NCBI RefSeq assembly: GCF_013410545.1 | Contig: NZ_JACCFV010000001.1 | Span: 3,472,001 to 3,536,000 of the forward strand | Source: Pseudoclavibacter chungangensis | Lineage (GTDB): Bacteria > Actinomycetota > Actinomycetes > Actinomycetales > Microbacteriaceae | Direction of reading: 5' to 3' | Length of the DNA: 64,000 nt | In this document: piece by piece, positions 1 to 9,265 of the stretch | Numbering within the stretch: the stretch's first letter is position 1 | Layout: each line of letters begins with the position of its first letter | The notes under the pieces: model-generated | Databases searched by the model: none | Told to the model about the DNA's origin: nothing | Seen by the model: only the letters and a program-made list of their open reading frames with translations | Made by a program: the position numbers and the translations under genes

Positions 1-1
1 G

Positions 2-30
2 TTGACGAATTCGACCCCTCGTCGTACCAT
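2..30 (+). promoter_or_regulatory. Sigma-70-type promoter for the lactate operon
   Basis: TTGACG at 2-7 and TACCAT at 25-30 are separated by exactly 17 bp, a good match to a housekeeping -35/-10 pair. The predicted start of transcription is near 37, about 43 bases upstream of the permease start codon. The promoter is predicted from sequence only. Confidence 0.5.
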
Positions 31-36
31 CCATTC

Positions 37-51
37 AGTGGTCTGACCTCT
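37..51 (+). promoter_or_regulatory. Candidate FadR/GntR-type (LldR-like) operator
   Basis: The palindrome GGTCTGACC (40-48) sits immediately downstream of the predicted -10 box. The family consensus for FadR-type GntR repressors, including LldR/PdhR-like lactate and pyruvate regulators, is built on GGTCnGACC. Binding here would block promoter clearance and make the operon inducible. No LldR gene is visible in the window, so the regulator is inferred. Confidence 0.4.
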
Positions 52-79
52 GGACAATGACGTTTCGCTTAGGAGTCGC

Positions 80-1777
80 ATGCCGACCTATACCCCTGAC
101 CTCGCCCCGGTGGGTGAGAGTCTGCTCATCTCGGCGCTGCTGGCCCTGCTGCCACTCGCCACGATCTTCGTGACGCTCGGCGTCCTGAAGTGGAAGGCCC
201 ACTGGGCCGGCCTCACGTCCCTCGGTGTCGCGATCGTCGTCGCGGTCTTCGCCTACGGTATGCCCGTGCACCTCGCCGGGCTCGCCGCGACGCAGGGGCT
301 CGCCTTCGGCCTGTTCCCGATCATGTGGATCGTGCTCAACGCCATCTGGCTCTACGAGCTCACCGTCCACTCCGGCCGCTTCGAGGACCTGCGCCGCGTG
401 ATCGACGCGATCAGCGACGACCCCCGGATCCAGGCGATCATCATCGCGTTCGGCTTCGGTGGCCTGCTCGAGGCGCTCGCGGGCTTCGGGGCCCCCGTCG
501 CGATCACGGGCGTCATGCTCATGGCGGTCGGCTTCCCCGCCATGCGCGCCGCGGTCATCGTCCTCATCGCGAACACCGCACCGGTGGCGTTCGGCGCGAT
601 CGGCATCCCGATCATCACGGCGGGCAACCTCACGGGCATCGACTACCACGAGATCGGTGCCGTCGTCGGTCACCAGACGCCGCTGCTCGCGGTGTTCGTG
701 CCGCTCTTCCTCGTGCTGCTCGCCGACGGCAAGCGCGGCGTCCGCGACACGTGGCACATCGCCGCGGCCGTCGGCATCGTGTTCGCCATCGCCCAGTGGG
801 TCAGTGCGACGTGGCTCTCGGTCGAGCTCACCGACGTCGTCGCCTCGCTCGCGGGCATCGCGGCCGCGGTCGTCATGCTCAAGATCGCGCCGCCACGCGG
901 CTCGGTCGAGGCCCGCGAGCGCCTGCTCGCACTCGCCGCGAGCGACGAGCACCGCACGGACGCCCCCGGCGGCACGGGCACCGCCCCGGCCACGGGCGCC
1001 GTCGCGACGGCGACCCGCACCGAGCAGCTCACGCCGAAGCGCGTCTTCCTCGCCCTGTTCCCCTACCTGCTCGTCATCGCGGTGTTCTCGCTCGCGAAGC
1101 TCTGGCCGCTGCTGCGCGACGCGCTCGCCGCGACCGACGTGAAGATCCCGTGGCCGTGGCTGCACGGCAACATCCTCAACGAGGCCGGCGAAGCGGTCAC
1201 CTCGACGGTCTACACGTTCACGTGGCTGTCGTCGGCCGGTTCACTGCTCGTGCTGTGCGGCATCGTCGTCGCGATCGTCGACCGCACGCCGCTGCGCGAG
1301 GCCGCCGCGATCTGGTGGCGCATGCTCGTCAAGCTGCGCTTCTCGATCCTCACGGTCGGTGCCGTGCTCGCCCTCGCCTACGTCATGAACCAGTCCGGGC
1401 AGACCATCACGATCGGTGTCTGGATCGCCGGGACGGGCGCCGCCTTCGCGTTCCTCTCCCCGATCCTCGGCTGGCTCGGCACCGCCGTGACGGGCTCCGA
1501 CACGAGCGCCAACGCCCTGTTCGCGACCCTCCAGCAGACGGCCGCCATCCGTGCCGGCCTCGACCCGACGCTCCTCGTCGCAGCGAACACCTCCGGTGGC
1601 GTCGTCGGCAAGATGATCAGCCCGCAGAACCTCACGATCGCCGCGACCGCCGTGGGCCTCGTCGGTCGGGAGTCCGAGCTGTTCCGCAAGGTCATCTGGT
1701 GGAGCGTCGGACTCCTCGCGGCCATGTGTCTGCTGGTCGGCCTTCAGTCGTCCGTGCTGTCCTGGATGCTCCCCTAG
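80..1777 (+). CDS. lldP: L-lactate permease (LctP family)
   Basis: A 565-residue polytopic membrane protein of the LctP lactate:proton symporter family, which imports lactate and related 2-hydroxy acids. It shows many hydrophobic helices and the Gly/Ala-rich family signature around residues 125-165, including GGLLEALAGFGAPVAITGV. Length is normal for the family (about 550). The ATG is preceded by AGGAG eight bases upstream. A central hydrophilic loop (about residues 275-320) rich in Ala/Thr/Gly is slightly long. The next gene, 33 bases downstream, is a flavin lactate dehydrogenase, so the pair imports and oxidises lactate. A promoter and an operator-like palindrome lie just upstream. Confidence 0.93.
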   Translation: MPTYTPDLAPVGESLLISALLALLPLATIFVTLGVLKWKAHWAGLTSLGVAIVVAVFAYGMPVHLAGLAATQGLAFGLFPIMWIVLNAIWLYELTVHSGRFEDLRRVIDAISDDPRIQAIIIAFGFGGLLEALAGFGAPVAITGVMLMAVGFPAMRAAVIVLIANTAPVAFGAIGIPIITAGNLTGIDYHEIGAVVGHQTPLLAVFVPLFLVLLADGKRGVRDTWHIAAAVGIVFAIAQWVSATWLSVELTDVVASLAGIAAAVVMLKIAPPRGSVEARERLLALAASDEHRTDAPGGTGTAPATGAVATATRTEQLTPKRVFLALFPYLLVIAVFSLAKLWPLLRDALAATDVKIPWPWLHGNILNEAGEAVTSTVYTFTWLSSAGSLLVLCGIVVAIVDRTPLREAAAIWWRMLVKLRFSILTVGAVLALAYVMNQSGQTITIGVWIAGTGAAFAFLSPILGWLGTAVTGSDTSANALFATLQQTAAIRAGLDPTLLVAANTSGGVVGKMISPQNLTIAATAVGLVGRESELFRKVIWWSVGLLAAMCLLVGLQSSVLSWMLP

Positions 1778-1810
1778 TCGTCTCCTCCCATCGAATCGAA
1801 AGGACACCCC

Positions 1811-3088
1811 TTGTCCCACATCAAGCGGCAGCTCCCGCACCCCAAGGAACTCTTCGCGGCCGTCTCGTTCAAGTTCCCCGAGCTCGACGCCAAGAAGCGC
1901 CGGCTCGAATCGGCCCTCACGATCGACGACCTCCGCCGCATCGCGAAGCGCCGCACGCCGCGCGCCGCGTTCGACTACACCGACGGTGCCGCCGACCGCG
2001 AGATCTCGATCGCCCGCGCACGTCACGCGTTCGAGGACATCGAGTTCCACCCGTCGATCCTGCGTGACGTCTCGACGGTCGACACGTCGACGACGATCTT
2101 CGGTGGCCCGTCCGCCCAGCCGTTCGGCATCGCGCCGACAGGGTTCACGCGCCTCATGCAGACCGAGGGCGAGGGTGCAGGTGCAGGTGCAGCGGGCGCG
2201 GCGGGAATTCCCTTCACGCTCTCGACGCTCGGCACGACCTCGATCGAGAACGTGAAGGCCGCGAACCCGAACGGCCGCAACTGGTTCCAGCTCTACGTCA
2301 TGCGCAAGCGCGAGATCTCGTACGGGCTCGTCGAGCGCGCCGAGAAGGCGGGCTTCGACACGCTCTTCTTCACGGTCGACACGCCAGTTGCCGGCGCGCG
2401 TCTGCGTGACAAGCGCAACGGCTTCTCGATCCCGCCGCAGCTCACGGCCGGCACGGTGCTCAACGCCATTCCGCGTCCGTGGTGGTGGTTCGACTTCCTG
2501 ACGACCCCGCCGCTCGAGTTCGCGTCGCTCTCGTCGACGGGCGGCACCGTCGGGGAACTCCTCAACTCCGCGATGGACCCGTCGATCTCGTTCGACGACC
2601 TCGACATCATCCGCTCCATGTGGAACGGCAAGATCGTCGTCAAGGGCGTGCAGAACGTCGAGGACTCGAAGCGGCTCGCCGACCTCGGCGTCGACGGCAT
2701 CGTCCTCTCGAACCACGGTGGACGTCAGCTCGACCAGGCGCCGGTGCCGTTCCACCTGCTCCCCGACGTCGTCCGCGAGGTCGGCAACGACGTCGAGGTC
2801 GCGATCGACACGGGCATCATGAGCGGTGCCGACATCGTCGCGTCGATCGCGATGGGCGCGAAGTTCACGCTCATCGGTCGCGCCTACCTGTACGGACTCA
2901 TGGCCGGCGGGCGCGAGGGTGTCGACCGCACGATCGCCATCCTGAGCGAGCAGGTCGAACGCACGATGAAGCTGCTCCAGGTCACGACGCTCGAGGAGCT
3001 CTCCCCGAAGCACGTGACGCAGCTCCAGCGCCTCACGCCGCGCATCGCGGCCGGTGCACTCTCGGACGCCGCGCTCGCGCGGGCCTGA
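1811..3088 (+). CDS. lldD: FMN-dependent L-lactate dehydrogenase
   Basis: A 425-residue alpha-hydroxy-acid oxidising flavoprotein that should convert L-lactate to pyruvate and pass electrons to the quinone pool at the membrane. The FMN/substrate signature [10 protein letters not shown] is present, with the catalytic base His302 and substrate-binding Arg305. The C-terminal phosphate-binding stretch [11 protein letters not shown] is intact. The start is TTG at 1811, preceded by AAAGGA at suitable spacing; no better ATG fits the family N-terminus. It is co-transcribed with lldP and followed by a strong hairpin. A lactate 2-monooxygenase role is possible for this superfamily, but the permease partner favours the dehydrogenase. 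Confidence 0.9.
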   Translation: MSHIKRQLPHPKELFAAVSFKFPELDAKKRRLESALTIDDLRRIAKRRTPRAAFDYTDGAADREISIARARHAFEDIEFHPSILRDVSTVDTSTTIFGGPSAQPFGIAPTGFTRLMQTEGEGAGAGAAGAAGIPFTLSTLGTTSIENVKAANPNGRNWFQLYVMRKREISYGLVERAEKAGFDTLFFTVDTPVAGARLRDKRNGFSIPPQLTAGTVLNAIPRPWWWFDFLTTPPLEFASLSSTGGTVGELLNSAMDPSISFDDLDIIRSMWNGKIVVKGVQNVEDSKRLADLGVDGIVLSNHGGRQLDQAPVPFHLLPDVVREVGNDVEVAIDTGIMSGADIVASIAMGAKFTLIGRAYLYGLMAGGREGVDRTIAILSEQVERTMKLLQVTTLEELSPKHVTQLQRLTPRIAAGALSDAALARA

Positions 3089-3102
3089 TCCGGATGCCCC
3101 GG

Positions 3103-3142
3103 GAGCGGGCGCGGTCCCTCGGACGAGGGGCCGCGCCCGCTC
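3103..3142 (+). terminator. Strong hairpin between lldD and the convergent acetyltransferase gene
   Basis: Arms 3103-3120 and 3125-3142 pair over 18 bp with a single G-T position and a 4-base loop (GGAC). It lies in the 72-bp gap between converging genes and probably serves both strands. There is no U-tract, as is usual in actinobacteria. Confidence 0.75.
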
Positions 3143-3160
3143 TCGTCGATCGACGGGTGA

Positions 3161-3652
3161 TCAGGCCCGCTCGAACCGTGGGGTGACGTCGAGGGCGTAG
3201 TGCACGACGCCGTCGCCCGCGTTCTGGGCGCTGAAGCCGCGACGCAGCAGCGCCTTCGACGAAGCCTCGTTCGTGGGGTGCACGCGGGCGACGAGTCGCC
3301 CGATGCCGAAGCGGCCGGGTGCCGCACGGACGAGTTCGGTGACGATCGCGCCGCCGACGCCACGCCCCCACACCGCGGGATCGACCCAGTAGCCGATCTC
3401 GACGCACCCGTCACGCCGGGTCGCGGTACCGAGCCCGACCGGGCGTCCCTGCTCCTCGGCGATGAACCACCGCGACGAACCGACACGGTCGACGGGGTCG
3501 TCCGCGAGCGCGTCCGAGGCCCGCGCCGCGACCGTCTCCTCGCTCCACGGGCGACCGTCCCCGACGAATGCCGTCACGCGCGGATCGCTCGCGAGGCGGG
3601 CGAAGACCGCCGTGTCGTCGGCCGTGAACGGCCGGATCTGCACGTCCGACAT
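3161..3652 (-). CDS. GNAT family N-acetyltransferase (RimJ/RimL-like)
   Basis: A 163-residue acetyl-CoA-dependent transferase. The N-terminal IRPFTADD and the acetyl-CoA-binding motif around EIGYWVDPAVWGRGVG (about residues 88-103, R/QxxGxG/A type) are clear, and the C-terminal ATNEASSKALLRRGF-like segment matches the fold. The substrate cannot be read from sequence; relatives modify ribosomal protein N-termini or small molecules. It is monocistronic and faces lldD across a shared hairpin. Confidence 0.82.
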   Translation of the reverse strand: MSDVQIRPFTADDTAVFARLASDPRVTAFVGDGRPWSEETVAARASDALADDPVDRVGSSRWFIAEEQGRPVGLGTATRRDGCVEIGYWVDPAVWGRGVGGAIVTELVRAAPGRFGIGRLVARVHPTNEASSKALLRRGFSAQNAGDGVVHYALDVTPRFERA

Positions 3653-3824
3653 CCTGTCCCCCCACTCCTAGCGTATCCGGGCGCCCTCGCGGAACGCCCG
3701 CCCCCGGTGCGCGTCGGCGCTCGCACACGCGGCGCGCGGCGCGACGGTCTCGTCCGCGTCGGCCCGGCACGGTACCGTCGGGCTGAGCGCACCACCGCGC
3801 CCCGACGTCCCGACAGGAGACCGC

Positions 3825-4544
3825 ATGTCCGACCTCGCCGCACTCAAGGCGCAGCTCCCCATCGACCGCATCGCCGCCCAGATCGGTGCCGACCCCGCCG
3901 CGACCTCCGCCGCGATCGACCAGCTCCTCCCCGCCCTGGTCGGTGGCCTCGGCGCGAACGCCGCCGATCCGGCCGGAGCGGCCTCGATCGAGCGTGCCCT
4001 CGGCGCGCACCGCAACGACCTGCTCGACGGCGGCGTCGACCCGGAACGGATCGACACGGCGGACGGCCAGAAGATCGTCCGGAACATCTTCGGTTCGAGC
4101 ACCGATCAGGTCGTCGCGAAGCTCGGCTCGCAGGCGGAGGGCGGCAGCTCGCTCATCAAGCAGCTCCTGCCGATCCTCGCCCCGATCGTGCTCTCGTGGC
4201 TCGCGTCGCAGCTCCTCAAGAAGACCGGCCAGGCCGACTCCGGCTCGCAGGGATCGGGCGGTCTCGGCGACATCCTGGGCGGCATCCTCGGCGGCGCGCT
4301 CGGCGGCGCGACGGGCGGCTCCACCTCGCAGACGACGTCCACGGGCGGCTCCAACTCCTCCGGCGTGCAGGTTCCGGACGTGTTCGGCACGGGCTCCGCC
4401 TCGTCGGGCGCGGATTCCCGTCCGACGGGCACCCCGACCTCGCGCACGCGCGAGCAGACGACGGCACCCCAGAGCGAACAGGGTGGGCTGGGTGACCTCC
4501 TCGGCGGTCTCCTCGGGGGCCTGCTCGGCGGCGGCAAGCGCTGA
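3825..4544 (+). CDS. DUF937 domain protein
   Basis: A 239-residue protein with a helical DUF937 domain over the first 140 residues: a LPIDRIAAQIGAD start, repeated Ala-rich helices, and a hydrophobic LLPILAPIVLSWLASQLL segment. A Gly/Ser/Thr-rich tail follows and ends in repeated LGGLLGGLLGG. The domain occurs in many bacteria and has no assigned biochemistry. The ATG follows AGGAG. It is bounded downstream by a hairpin at 4552-4587, so it is probably transcribed alone. Confidence 0.8.
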   Translation: MSDLAALKAQLPIDRIAAQIGADPAATSAAIDQLLPALVGGLGANAADPAGAASIERALGAHRNDLLDGGVDPERIDTADGQKIVRNIFGSSTDQVVAKLGSQAEGGSSLIKQLLPILAPIVLSWLASQLLKKTGQADSGSQGSGGLGDILGGILGGALGGATGGSTSQTTSTGGSNSSGVQVPDVFGTGSASSGADSRPTGTPTSRTREQTTAPQSEQGGLGDLLGGLLGGLLGGGKR

Positions 4545-4551
4545 CCACCGG

Positions 4552-4587
4552 GGTGGACCGGGGCCCGACGGCGGGTCCCGGTCCACC
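4552..4587 (+). terminator. Hairpin terminator after the DUF937 gene
   Basis: GGTGGACCGGG (4552-4562) pairs perfectly with CCCGGTCCACC (4577-4587), an 11-bp GC-rich stem, 8 bases after the stop codon. Confidence 0.6.
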
Positions 4588-4616
4588 GTCGTGGTCGTGA
4601 ATCGAAGGGAACGAGA

Positions 4617-5447
4617 ATGACCGAATCCACACTCGCCGGCACCACGCTGCTCATGTCGGGCGGCTCGCGCGGCATCGGCCTCGCGATCGCGCTCCGGGCC
4701 GCGCGCGACGGCGCGAACGTCGCGATCCTCGCGAAGACCGGCGAGCCCCACCCGAAGCTCGAAGGCACCGTGCACACCGCGGCGGCCGAGATCGAGGCCG
4801 CGGGGGGCCATGCGCTGCCCATCGTCGGTGACGTCCGCGACGACGACGACATCATGCGTGCGGTGAGCGAGACGATCGGCGCGTTCGGGGGCATCGACAT
4901 CGTCGTCAACAACGCGAGCGCCATCAATCTCTCGGGCACACTCGACCTCGACCCGAAGCGCTACGACCTCATGCACGGCATCAACGCGCGCGGCACGTTC
5001 ATGCTCTCGCGTGCGGCCCTGCCGGCGCTCCTCGAGACGGAGCGTCCGCGCATCCTCACGCTCTCGCCGCCCGTGAGCCTCGACCCGAAGTGGCTCGGCG
5101 CGTTCCCCGGCTACACGACCGCGAAGTTCGGCATGTCGCTCGCGACGCTCGGCCACGCGGCCGAGTTCGTGGATCGCGGTATCGAGGCGAACACGCTCTG
5201 GCCGCGAACGACCATCCGGACGGCCGCCGTGCAGAACCTGCTCGGCGGCGACGAGGTGTACCGCCGCAGCCGGACGCCGGAGATCTACGCGGACGCGGCG
5301 CACGCCGTGCTCACCGGCAACCCGCGCCGACGCAACGGCGAGATGCTGTTGTGCGAGGACGTGCTCGCCGATGCGGGCGTGACCGATCTCGCACCGTACT
5401 CCCCGGGTGTCGATCCGGACGACCTCAATCCGGATGTCTTCGTCTGA
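4617..5447 (+). CDS. Short-chain dehydrogenase/reductase (HSDL2-like)
   Basis: A 276-residue classical SDR using NAD(P). The dinucleotide-binding motif SGGSRGIG is at residues 14-21, NNAS at 98-101, and the catalytic Tyr167 and Lys170 sit in YTTAK, with Ser150 nearby. The long insert after the first helix and the LWPRTTIRTAAV stretch resemble the HSDL2/citronellol-dehydrogenase-type subgroup. The substrate is unknown. Its stop codon overlaps the start of the following DUF817 gene by 14 bases, which suggests translational coupling although no functional link is obvious. Confidence 0.85.
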   Translation: MTESTLAGTTLLMSGGSRGIGLAIALRAARDGANVAILAKTGEPHPKLEGTVHTAAAEIEAAGGHALPIVGDVRDDDDIMRAVSETIGAFGGIDIVVNNASAINLSGTLDLDPKRYDLMHGINARGTFMLSRAALPALLETERPRILTLSPPVSLDPKWLGAFPGYTTAKFGMSLATLGHAAEFVDRGIEANTLWPRTTIRTAAVQNLLGGDEVYRRSRTPEIYADAAHAVLTGNPRRRNGEMLLCEDVLADAGVTDLAPYSPGVDPDDLNPDVFV

Positions 5448-6390
5448 CGACGGGGTGGCGCCGAGCGCCGACTCCGACGCCCCGACGATCGGTGACGGCG
5501 AGGACGACCGCCGGAACCTGACGTCGACGGAGCGTCGGCTCGACGCGCTCGCCCGGCGCCTCCTCGGGAGCGCGCCGCGACACTCGGCGCGCGCCCGCCT
5601 GCTCGAGTTCCTCGTCTTCGGGGCGAAGCAGGCGTGGGCGTGCGTGTTCGGCGCGCTCCTGCTCGTGGCGATCGTCGCGGCGCGCCTCTGGTGGCCGGAC
5701 GACGCGCCCCTCGCGCGCAACGACCTGCTCGTGATCGTCGCGGCCCTCCTGCAGATCGCGATGCTCGTGTTCAAGCTCGAGACCGTGCGTGAGCTCTGGG
5801 TCGTGCTCGTCTTCCACGTCGTCGGGACGGCGATGGAGCTGTTCAAGACCGACGTCGGCTCGTGGAGCTACGACGAGGGCGGCCTGCTGCGGATCGGCGG
5901 CGTGCCGCTCTTCACGGGCTTCATGTACGCGGCCGTCGGGTCGTATCTCACGAGGGTCATGCGGTTGTTCGACCTGCGCTTCACGCACTATCCGCCCCTG
6001 TGGGTCACGGTGCCGATCGCCGCGCTCGTCTACCTCAACTTCTTCGCGCACCACTTCGTGTGGGACGCGCGGTGGGTGCTGCTCGCACTCGTCCTCGTCG
6101 TGTTCGGGCGCTGCATGATGCACTTCCGGGTCTATCGCAACACGTACCGCATGCCGGTGCTCGTCGCGTTCGGGCTCGTCGCCGTGTTCATCTGGTTCGC
6201 GGAGAACATCGGCACGCTCGTGGGCGCGTGGGCGTATCCGGGGCAGGAGCACGGGTGGACGCTCGTGTCGACGCACAAGATCGTGTCGTGGTTCCTGCTC
6301 ATGATGATCAGCGTCGTGCTCGTCACGCTCGTGCACCGGCCGCGTCCGCCGGACGCCGAACGCCCGGCGGTCGGGGCGTCCGGCACCTGA
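5434..6390 (+). CDS. DUF817 family membrane protein
   Basis: A 318-residue integral membrane protein matching the DUF817 family by its core: FLVFGAKQAWACVFGALLL, TAMELFKTDVGSWSYDE, VGSYLTRVMRLFDLRF, then IWFAENIGTLVGAWAYPGQ. About eight hydrophobic helices are visible. The conserved Asp, His and Asn residues hint at a channel or enzyme, but function is unknown. I chose the ATG at 5434, which overlaps the SDR gene by 14 bases; another in-frame ATG lies at 5407. The first 50 residues are polar and variable. Confidence 0.82.
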   Translation: MSSSDDGVAPSADSDAPTIGDGEDDRRNLTSTERRLDALARRLLGSAPRHSARARLLEFLVFGAKQAWACVFGALLLVAIVAARLWWPDDAPLARNDLLVIVAALLQIAMLVFKLETVRELWVVLVFHVVGTAMELFKTDVGSWSYDEGGLLRIGGVPLFTGFMYAAVGSYLTRVMRLFDLRFTHYPPLWVTVPIAALVYLNFFAHHFVWDARWVLLALVLVVFGRCMMHFRVYRNTYRMPVLVAFGLVAVFIWFAENIGTLVGAWAYPGQEHGWTLVSTHKIVSWFLLMMISVVLVTLVHRPRPPDAERPAVGASGT

Positions 6391-6402
6391 GCGCGTCGGC
6401 CG

Positions 6403-6798
6403 TCAATAGGCCTGCAGCGGACCCCACTCGTGACGGTCGAGCGTGGCGACATCGCCCTCGAGCCACGCCCACAGGAGGTCCGCGACCTCGGACTCGTCGC
6501 GTGCGGTCGCGGCGCGGTACCGCGGTGGCTTCAGGCCCTCGCCCCATTCGACGTCGAAATCTCCCGCGGCGTTCCGGTAGCACTGGATGAACTCGCCCTC
6601 ACCCTGCCGGGCGACCACCATGAACTCGTTGCCGTGCGAGAGCCGGATGCGATCGACCCAGTGGTCGAGCAGCTCGCGGTCGAGTGTCGTGAGTTCGGCG
6701 AGCGTGCCGACCCGCACGTCGAGGTCGCGGTGCACGACGGGTCTTCCCTCGGCTGCCCAGCCGTCGCTCCGGTCGCCGGCCTGTTCGTCAGTCGACAC
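6403..6798 (-). CDS. Uncharacterised 131-aa protein
   Basis: I do not recognise the family. The protein is acidic and rich in Trp and Tyr, with no signal peptide or membrane segment. The central part (NEFMVVARQGEGEFIQCYRN, then DFDVEWGEG) looks like a small alpha/beta domain. The GTG start at 6798 overlaps the end of the upstream acetyltransferase gene by 11 bases, so it is probably translated by coupling and made together with it. Confidence 0.6.
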   Translation of the reverse strand: MSTDEQAGDRSDGWAAEGRPVVHRDLDVRVGTLAELTTLDRELLDHWVDRIRLSHGNEFMVVARQGEGEFIQCYRNAAGDFDVEWGEGLKPPRYRAATARDESEVADLLWAWLEGDVATLDRHEWGPLQAY

Positions 6799-7348
6799 GC
6801 GTGTCCCCCTCGGTGGTTCGGTCGCGTTCGGTGTGTGCACGTCTCTCGACGTCGCTGCCGCGCACGAACCGCACCTCGTCCGGGGCGTCCTCGAAGCCGG
6901 AGCCGCGTCGGGTGCCGTCGGGGGTGAATCCCGCGCGACGGTAGAACGCGATGGCGCGCGCGTTACCGTCGAGCACCCAGAGGCTCGCCGCGCCCTCGCC
7001 GAGCACGGCATCGTGCAGCGCGCGGCCCGCCCCCGAGCCGTGCGCGCTCGCGAGCACGTACAGGAGGCACAGTCGCAGCCCACCCGAGGGGTCGTCGCCC
7101 TCGGGCTCGGGCGTCGCGTGAGCGATGCCGATCGGTGTGCCGTCGAGCTCCGCGACCGCGGTGTGCCACTCCGGGCGGCGATCGTCGCACAGGGCGGTCC
7201 ACAGGCGCACGCGGCCGGCGTGGGCGTCGGCACCCCACACGCTGTCCGGCAGAACGCCGGCGTAGGTCTCGCGCCAGGACGCCGTGTGGAGGTTCGCGAG
7301 CACATCCGCCTCACCCGCTCGGGGCGCTCGCACGACGATCGACGACAT
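6788..7348 (-). CDS. GNAT family N-acetyltransferase
   Basis: A 186-residue acetyltransferase. The acetyl-CoA motif lies at about residues 94-112 (LCLLYVLASAHGSGAGRAL, with the GxGxGRAL turn), followed by LWVLDGNARAIAFYRRAGF, the typical beta6-alpha4 segment. The N-terminal ADVLANLHTASWRETY is common in small-molecule N-acetyltransferases. The substrate is not predictable. It is first in a two-gene unit with the overlapping uncharacterised gene at 6403-6798. Confidence 0.83.
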   Translation of the reverse strand: MSSIVVRAPRAGEADVLANLHTASWRETYAGVLPDSVWGADAHAGRVRLWTALCDDRRPEWHTAVAELDGTPIGIAHATPEPEGDDPSGGLRLCLLYVLASAHGSGAGRALHDAVLGEGAASLWVLDGNARAIAFYRRAGFTPDGTRRGSGFEDAPDEVRFVRGSDVERRAHTERDRTTEGDTRVD

Positions 7349-7538
7349 GAGCAGATCCTACGCAGGACGGACCCGGGCGGGGCCGCTCGACGGTCATGCG
7401 ACGGCACCGTGCGCCGATGCGCGCGGCATCCCGCGAGCACAGAATGGAGACGACGACCGGAAGCGACGACCCACGGAACGGAGCCAACGTGACCCGAGTG
7501 TCCCCGCGAACGCACCACTGTCGTTCGAGGAGTCGGGC

Positions 7539-8336
7539 ATGAATCCGGATCGTGGCGACGGGAGGGCGGGCCGTGGTGACGCGCAACCGCACGTGCCCGC
7601 TCGGCCCGATCCCGTTCCCGCCGCGCTCGCGACGCTCCGCCGGGACGGCGTCGTCGTGCTCCCGGGTGCGCGGCCTGCCGTGGTCGACGACGTCCGCGTG
7701 CGGGGTCGAGGCCTGGTGACCGCGGGCATCGTGCTCGGTTCGCTCGGGGCCGTGCTCCTCCTCGGCGGGGTCACCGCCCGCGTCGTCGCGATGTTCACCG
7801 ATGCTCTCGATGTGTGGGCGCTGCTCTCGCTGCTCGTCTTCCCCGGGATCCTGCTCCTCACCACGGGCGGTGCCTTGTGGCTGGGTTCGCTGCTGACGGG
7901 GCTCAACGTGCAGCGGCGGAGCGCGGCGGACCCGTTGCCCGTCGTGCTCGAGCGGGAGGGCTTCCGCGTGCGCGGCGCCGCGATCGCGTGGACCGATGTG
8001 GAGGCGCCCCGGATCGCGAACCTGACCGTGCGAGGCGATGTGAGCGGCCGGATGGCCGTCATGCCGCTCACCGAGCGGGGTCGGCGGCGCATCAACGCGT
8101 GGCCGTTCGAAGCGCGTGAACTCGTCGGCCCCCGCGAATACCTCCGATCCCAGGTGCGGTACGCACTGCTCCCCGGCATCCAGGGATACACGGAGGCGGA
8201 GGTCATGCGCGTTTTCGGCGAGGCGCGCGAACTCGCTGCGGCGACCTCGGGCGAAGGTCCGTCCTCGACCGAGGCACCGCTCGCGGGTGAGGGCTGTCAC
8301 GACGGTCGACCACCGACGGGAACGGAGACGATTTGA
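7539..8336 (+). CDS. Membrane protein of unknown function
   Basis: A 265-residue protein. After about 60 polar residues there are two membrane helices (about residues 62-87 and 97-127), then a soluble C-terminal domain of about 130 residues with EGFRVRGAAIAWTDVEAP. This resembles bacterial PH-like domains on two-helix membrane anchors, but the assignment is tentative. I chose the ATG at 7539, preceded by GAGGAG, over longer upstream readings. It overlaps the next gene by 4 bases (TTGA), and the two proteins share a layout. Confidence 0.65.
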   Translation: MNPDRGDGRAGRGDAQPHVPARPDPVPAALATLRRDGVVVLPGARPAVVDDVRVRGRGLVTAGIVLGSLGAVLLLGGVTARVVAMFTDALDVWALLSLLVFPGILLLTTGGALWLGSLLTGLNVQRRSAADPLPVVLEREGFRVRGAAIAWTDVEAPRIANLTVRGDVSGRMAVMPLTERGRRRINAWPFEARELVGPREYLRSQVRYALLPGIQGYTEAEVMRVFGEARELAAATSGEGPSSTEAPLAGEGCHDGRPPTGTETI

Positions 8337-8878
8337 GTCGCGCCGCACGATACGCGGAGGCCATCCACACGCAGACGTCGCTGACGATCCCCGGTTCCGT
8401 CGTCGCGCGGCTCGGATCCGTCATCATGTTCGCGACCGTGACGGTCGTCTACGCCGTGATCGCGTTGCAGAGCGGGGCGTGGTGGATGCCGCTCGTCATG
8501 CTCGTGCTCGTCCCGGCATTCTTCATCGTGACGCTGTTCCAGGTGCGGTCCCTGCGGTACGTCCGACGCGCCTACCGCATGTCACCCGAGGGCCTCTCGT
8601 ACGAGAACCTCCCGTTCGTGCCGTGGTCCGAGTGTCGCGGTGCGTACGTGGTGACCTCGGGCGGCGAGGCCGGGGAACGGACGATCATCCTGTCGCTCAC
8701 GCCCGAGGGCGGCAGCCTGCTCAGGAACAGTGGACTCGTCGGACGGGCGAAGCTGTCATCGGGATCGAACATCACCGTGCGGCGGTTCGGCGGCTGTTCG
8801 CTGGCCGTGACGGCCCGGCTGCTCACGGAGGCCGTCGTCGTCAATCGCCGTCGACTCGGGCTCGCCCCCGTCCGTTGA
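8333..8878 (+). CDS. Membrane protein of unknown function (paralogous layout to its neighbour)
   Basis: A 181-residue protein with a short N-terminal tail, two membrane helices (about residues 25-70) and a C-terminal soluble domain (SPEGLSYENLPFVPWSECRGAYVV). The order of helices and a 'this is what the residue W sees' style beta domain parallels the preceding protein. The TTG start overlaps the previous stop codon. Function unknown; probably made as a pair with its neighbour. Confidence 0.63.
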   Translation: MSRAARYAEAIHTQTSLTIPGSVVARLGSVIMFATVTVVYAVIALQSGAWWMPLVMLVLVPAFFIVTLFQVRSLRYVRRAYRMSPEGLSYENLPFVPWSECRGAYVVTSGGEAGERTIILSLTPEGGSLLRNSGLVGRAKLSSGSNITVRRFGGCSLAVTARLLTEAVVVNRRRLGLAPVR

Positions 8879-9265
8879 CGCCGCGGATCGATGTGCACGG
8901 ATCGAGCGAACACCACGCCGGCGACGATCACGACGACGGGCCGTGAACGGGGCCGCCGTGCTGCCGGGCACGGCATCGCCGGATTCCGTGCGTTCTGCTC
9001 GGGCCGGCGCCAAGGGCTCGTCCTCATCGGCCTCGGTCCGATCCGGTGGTTCGAGGTGGAACGTCCGCGCGCAGGGTACGGGCGACGAGATCGTGCGCCT
9101 GCTCGATGCAGCACACGCGCTCGCGGAGGCGGGTGCCCTGCGGGCACCCGCGGACGGGGCCGGTGACTGAGCGGACGCACGTCGGCACCTGGCGCGTCCC
9201 GGCACGTGGAACCCGTGATGAGCCCGAGCGGGATCACGCCGGTCCTCGGCCGCCTGCTCGCTCGC
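8879..9265. other. 387-bp stretch without a convincing gene
   Basis: Between the membrane-protein pair and the convergent amidotransferase. A GTG-started 75-codon reading frame (8943-9170, plus strand) exists but lacks a clear RBS and has low-complexity Ser/Gly/Ala content. I see no RNA gene, strong hairpin or repeat here. Confidence 0.5.

Noticed and set aside
8943..9170. A small 75-codon gene
   Set aside because: GTG start without RBS and low-complexity Ser/Gly/Ala content; kept only as a note in the intergenic entry.
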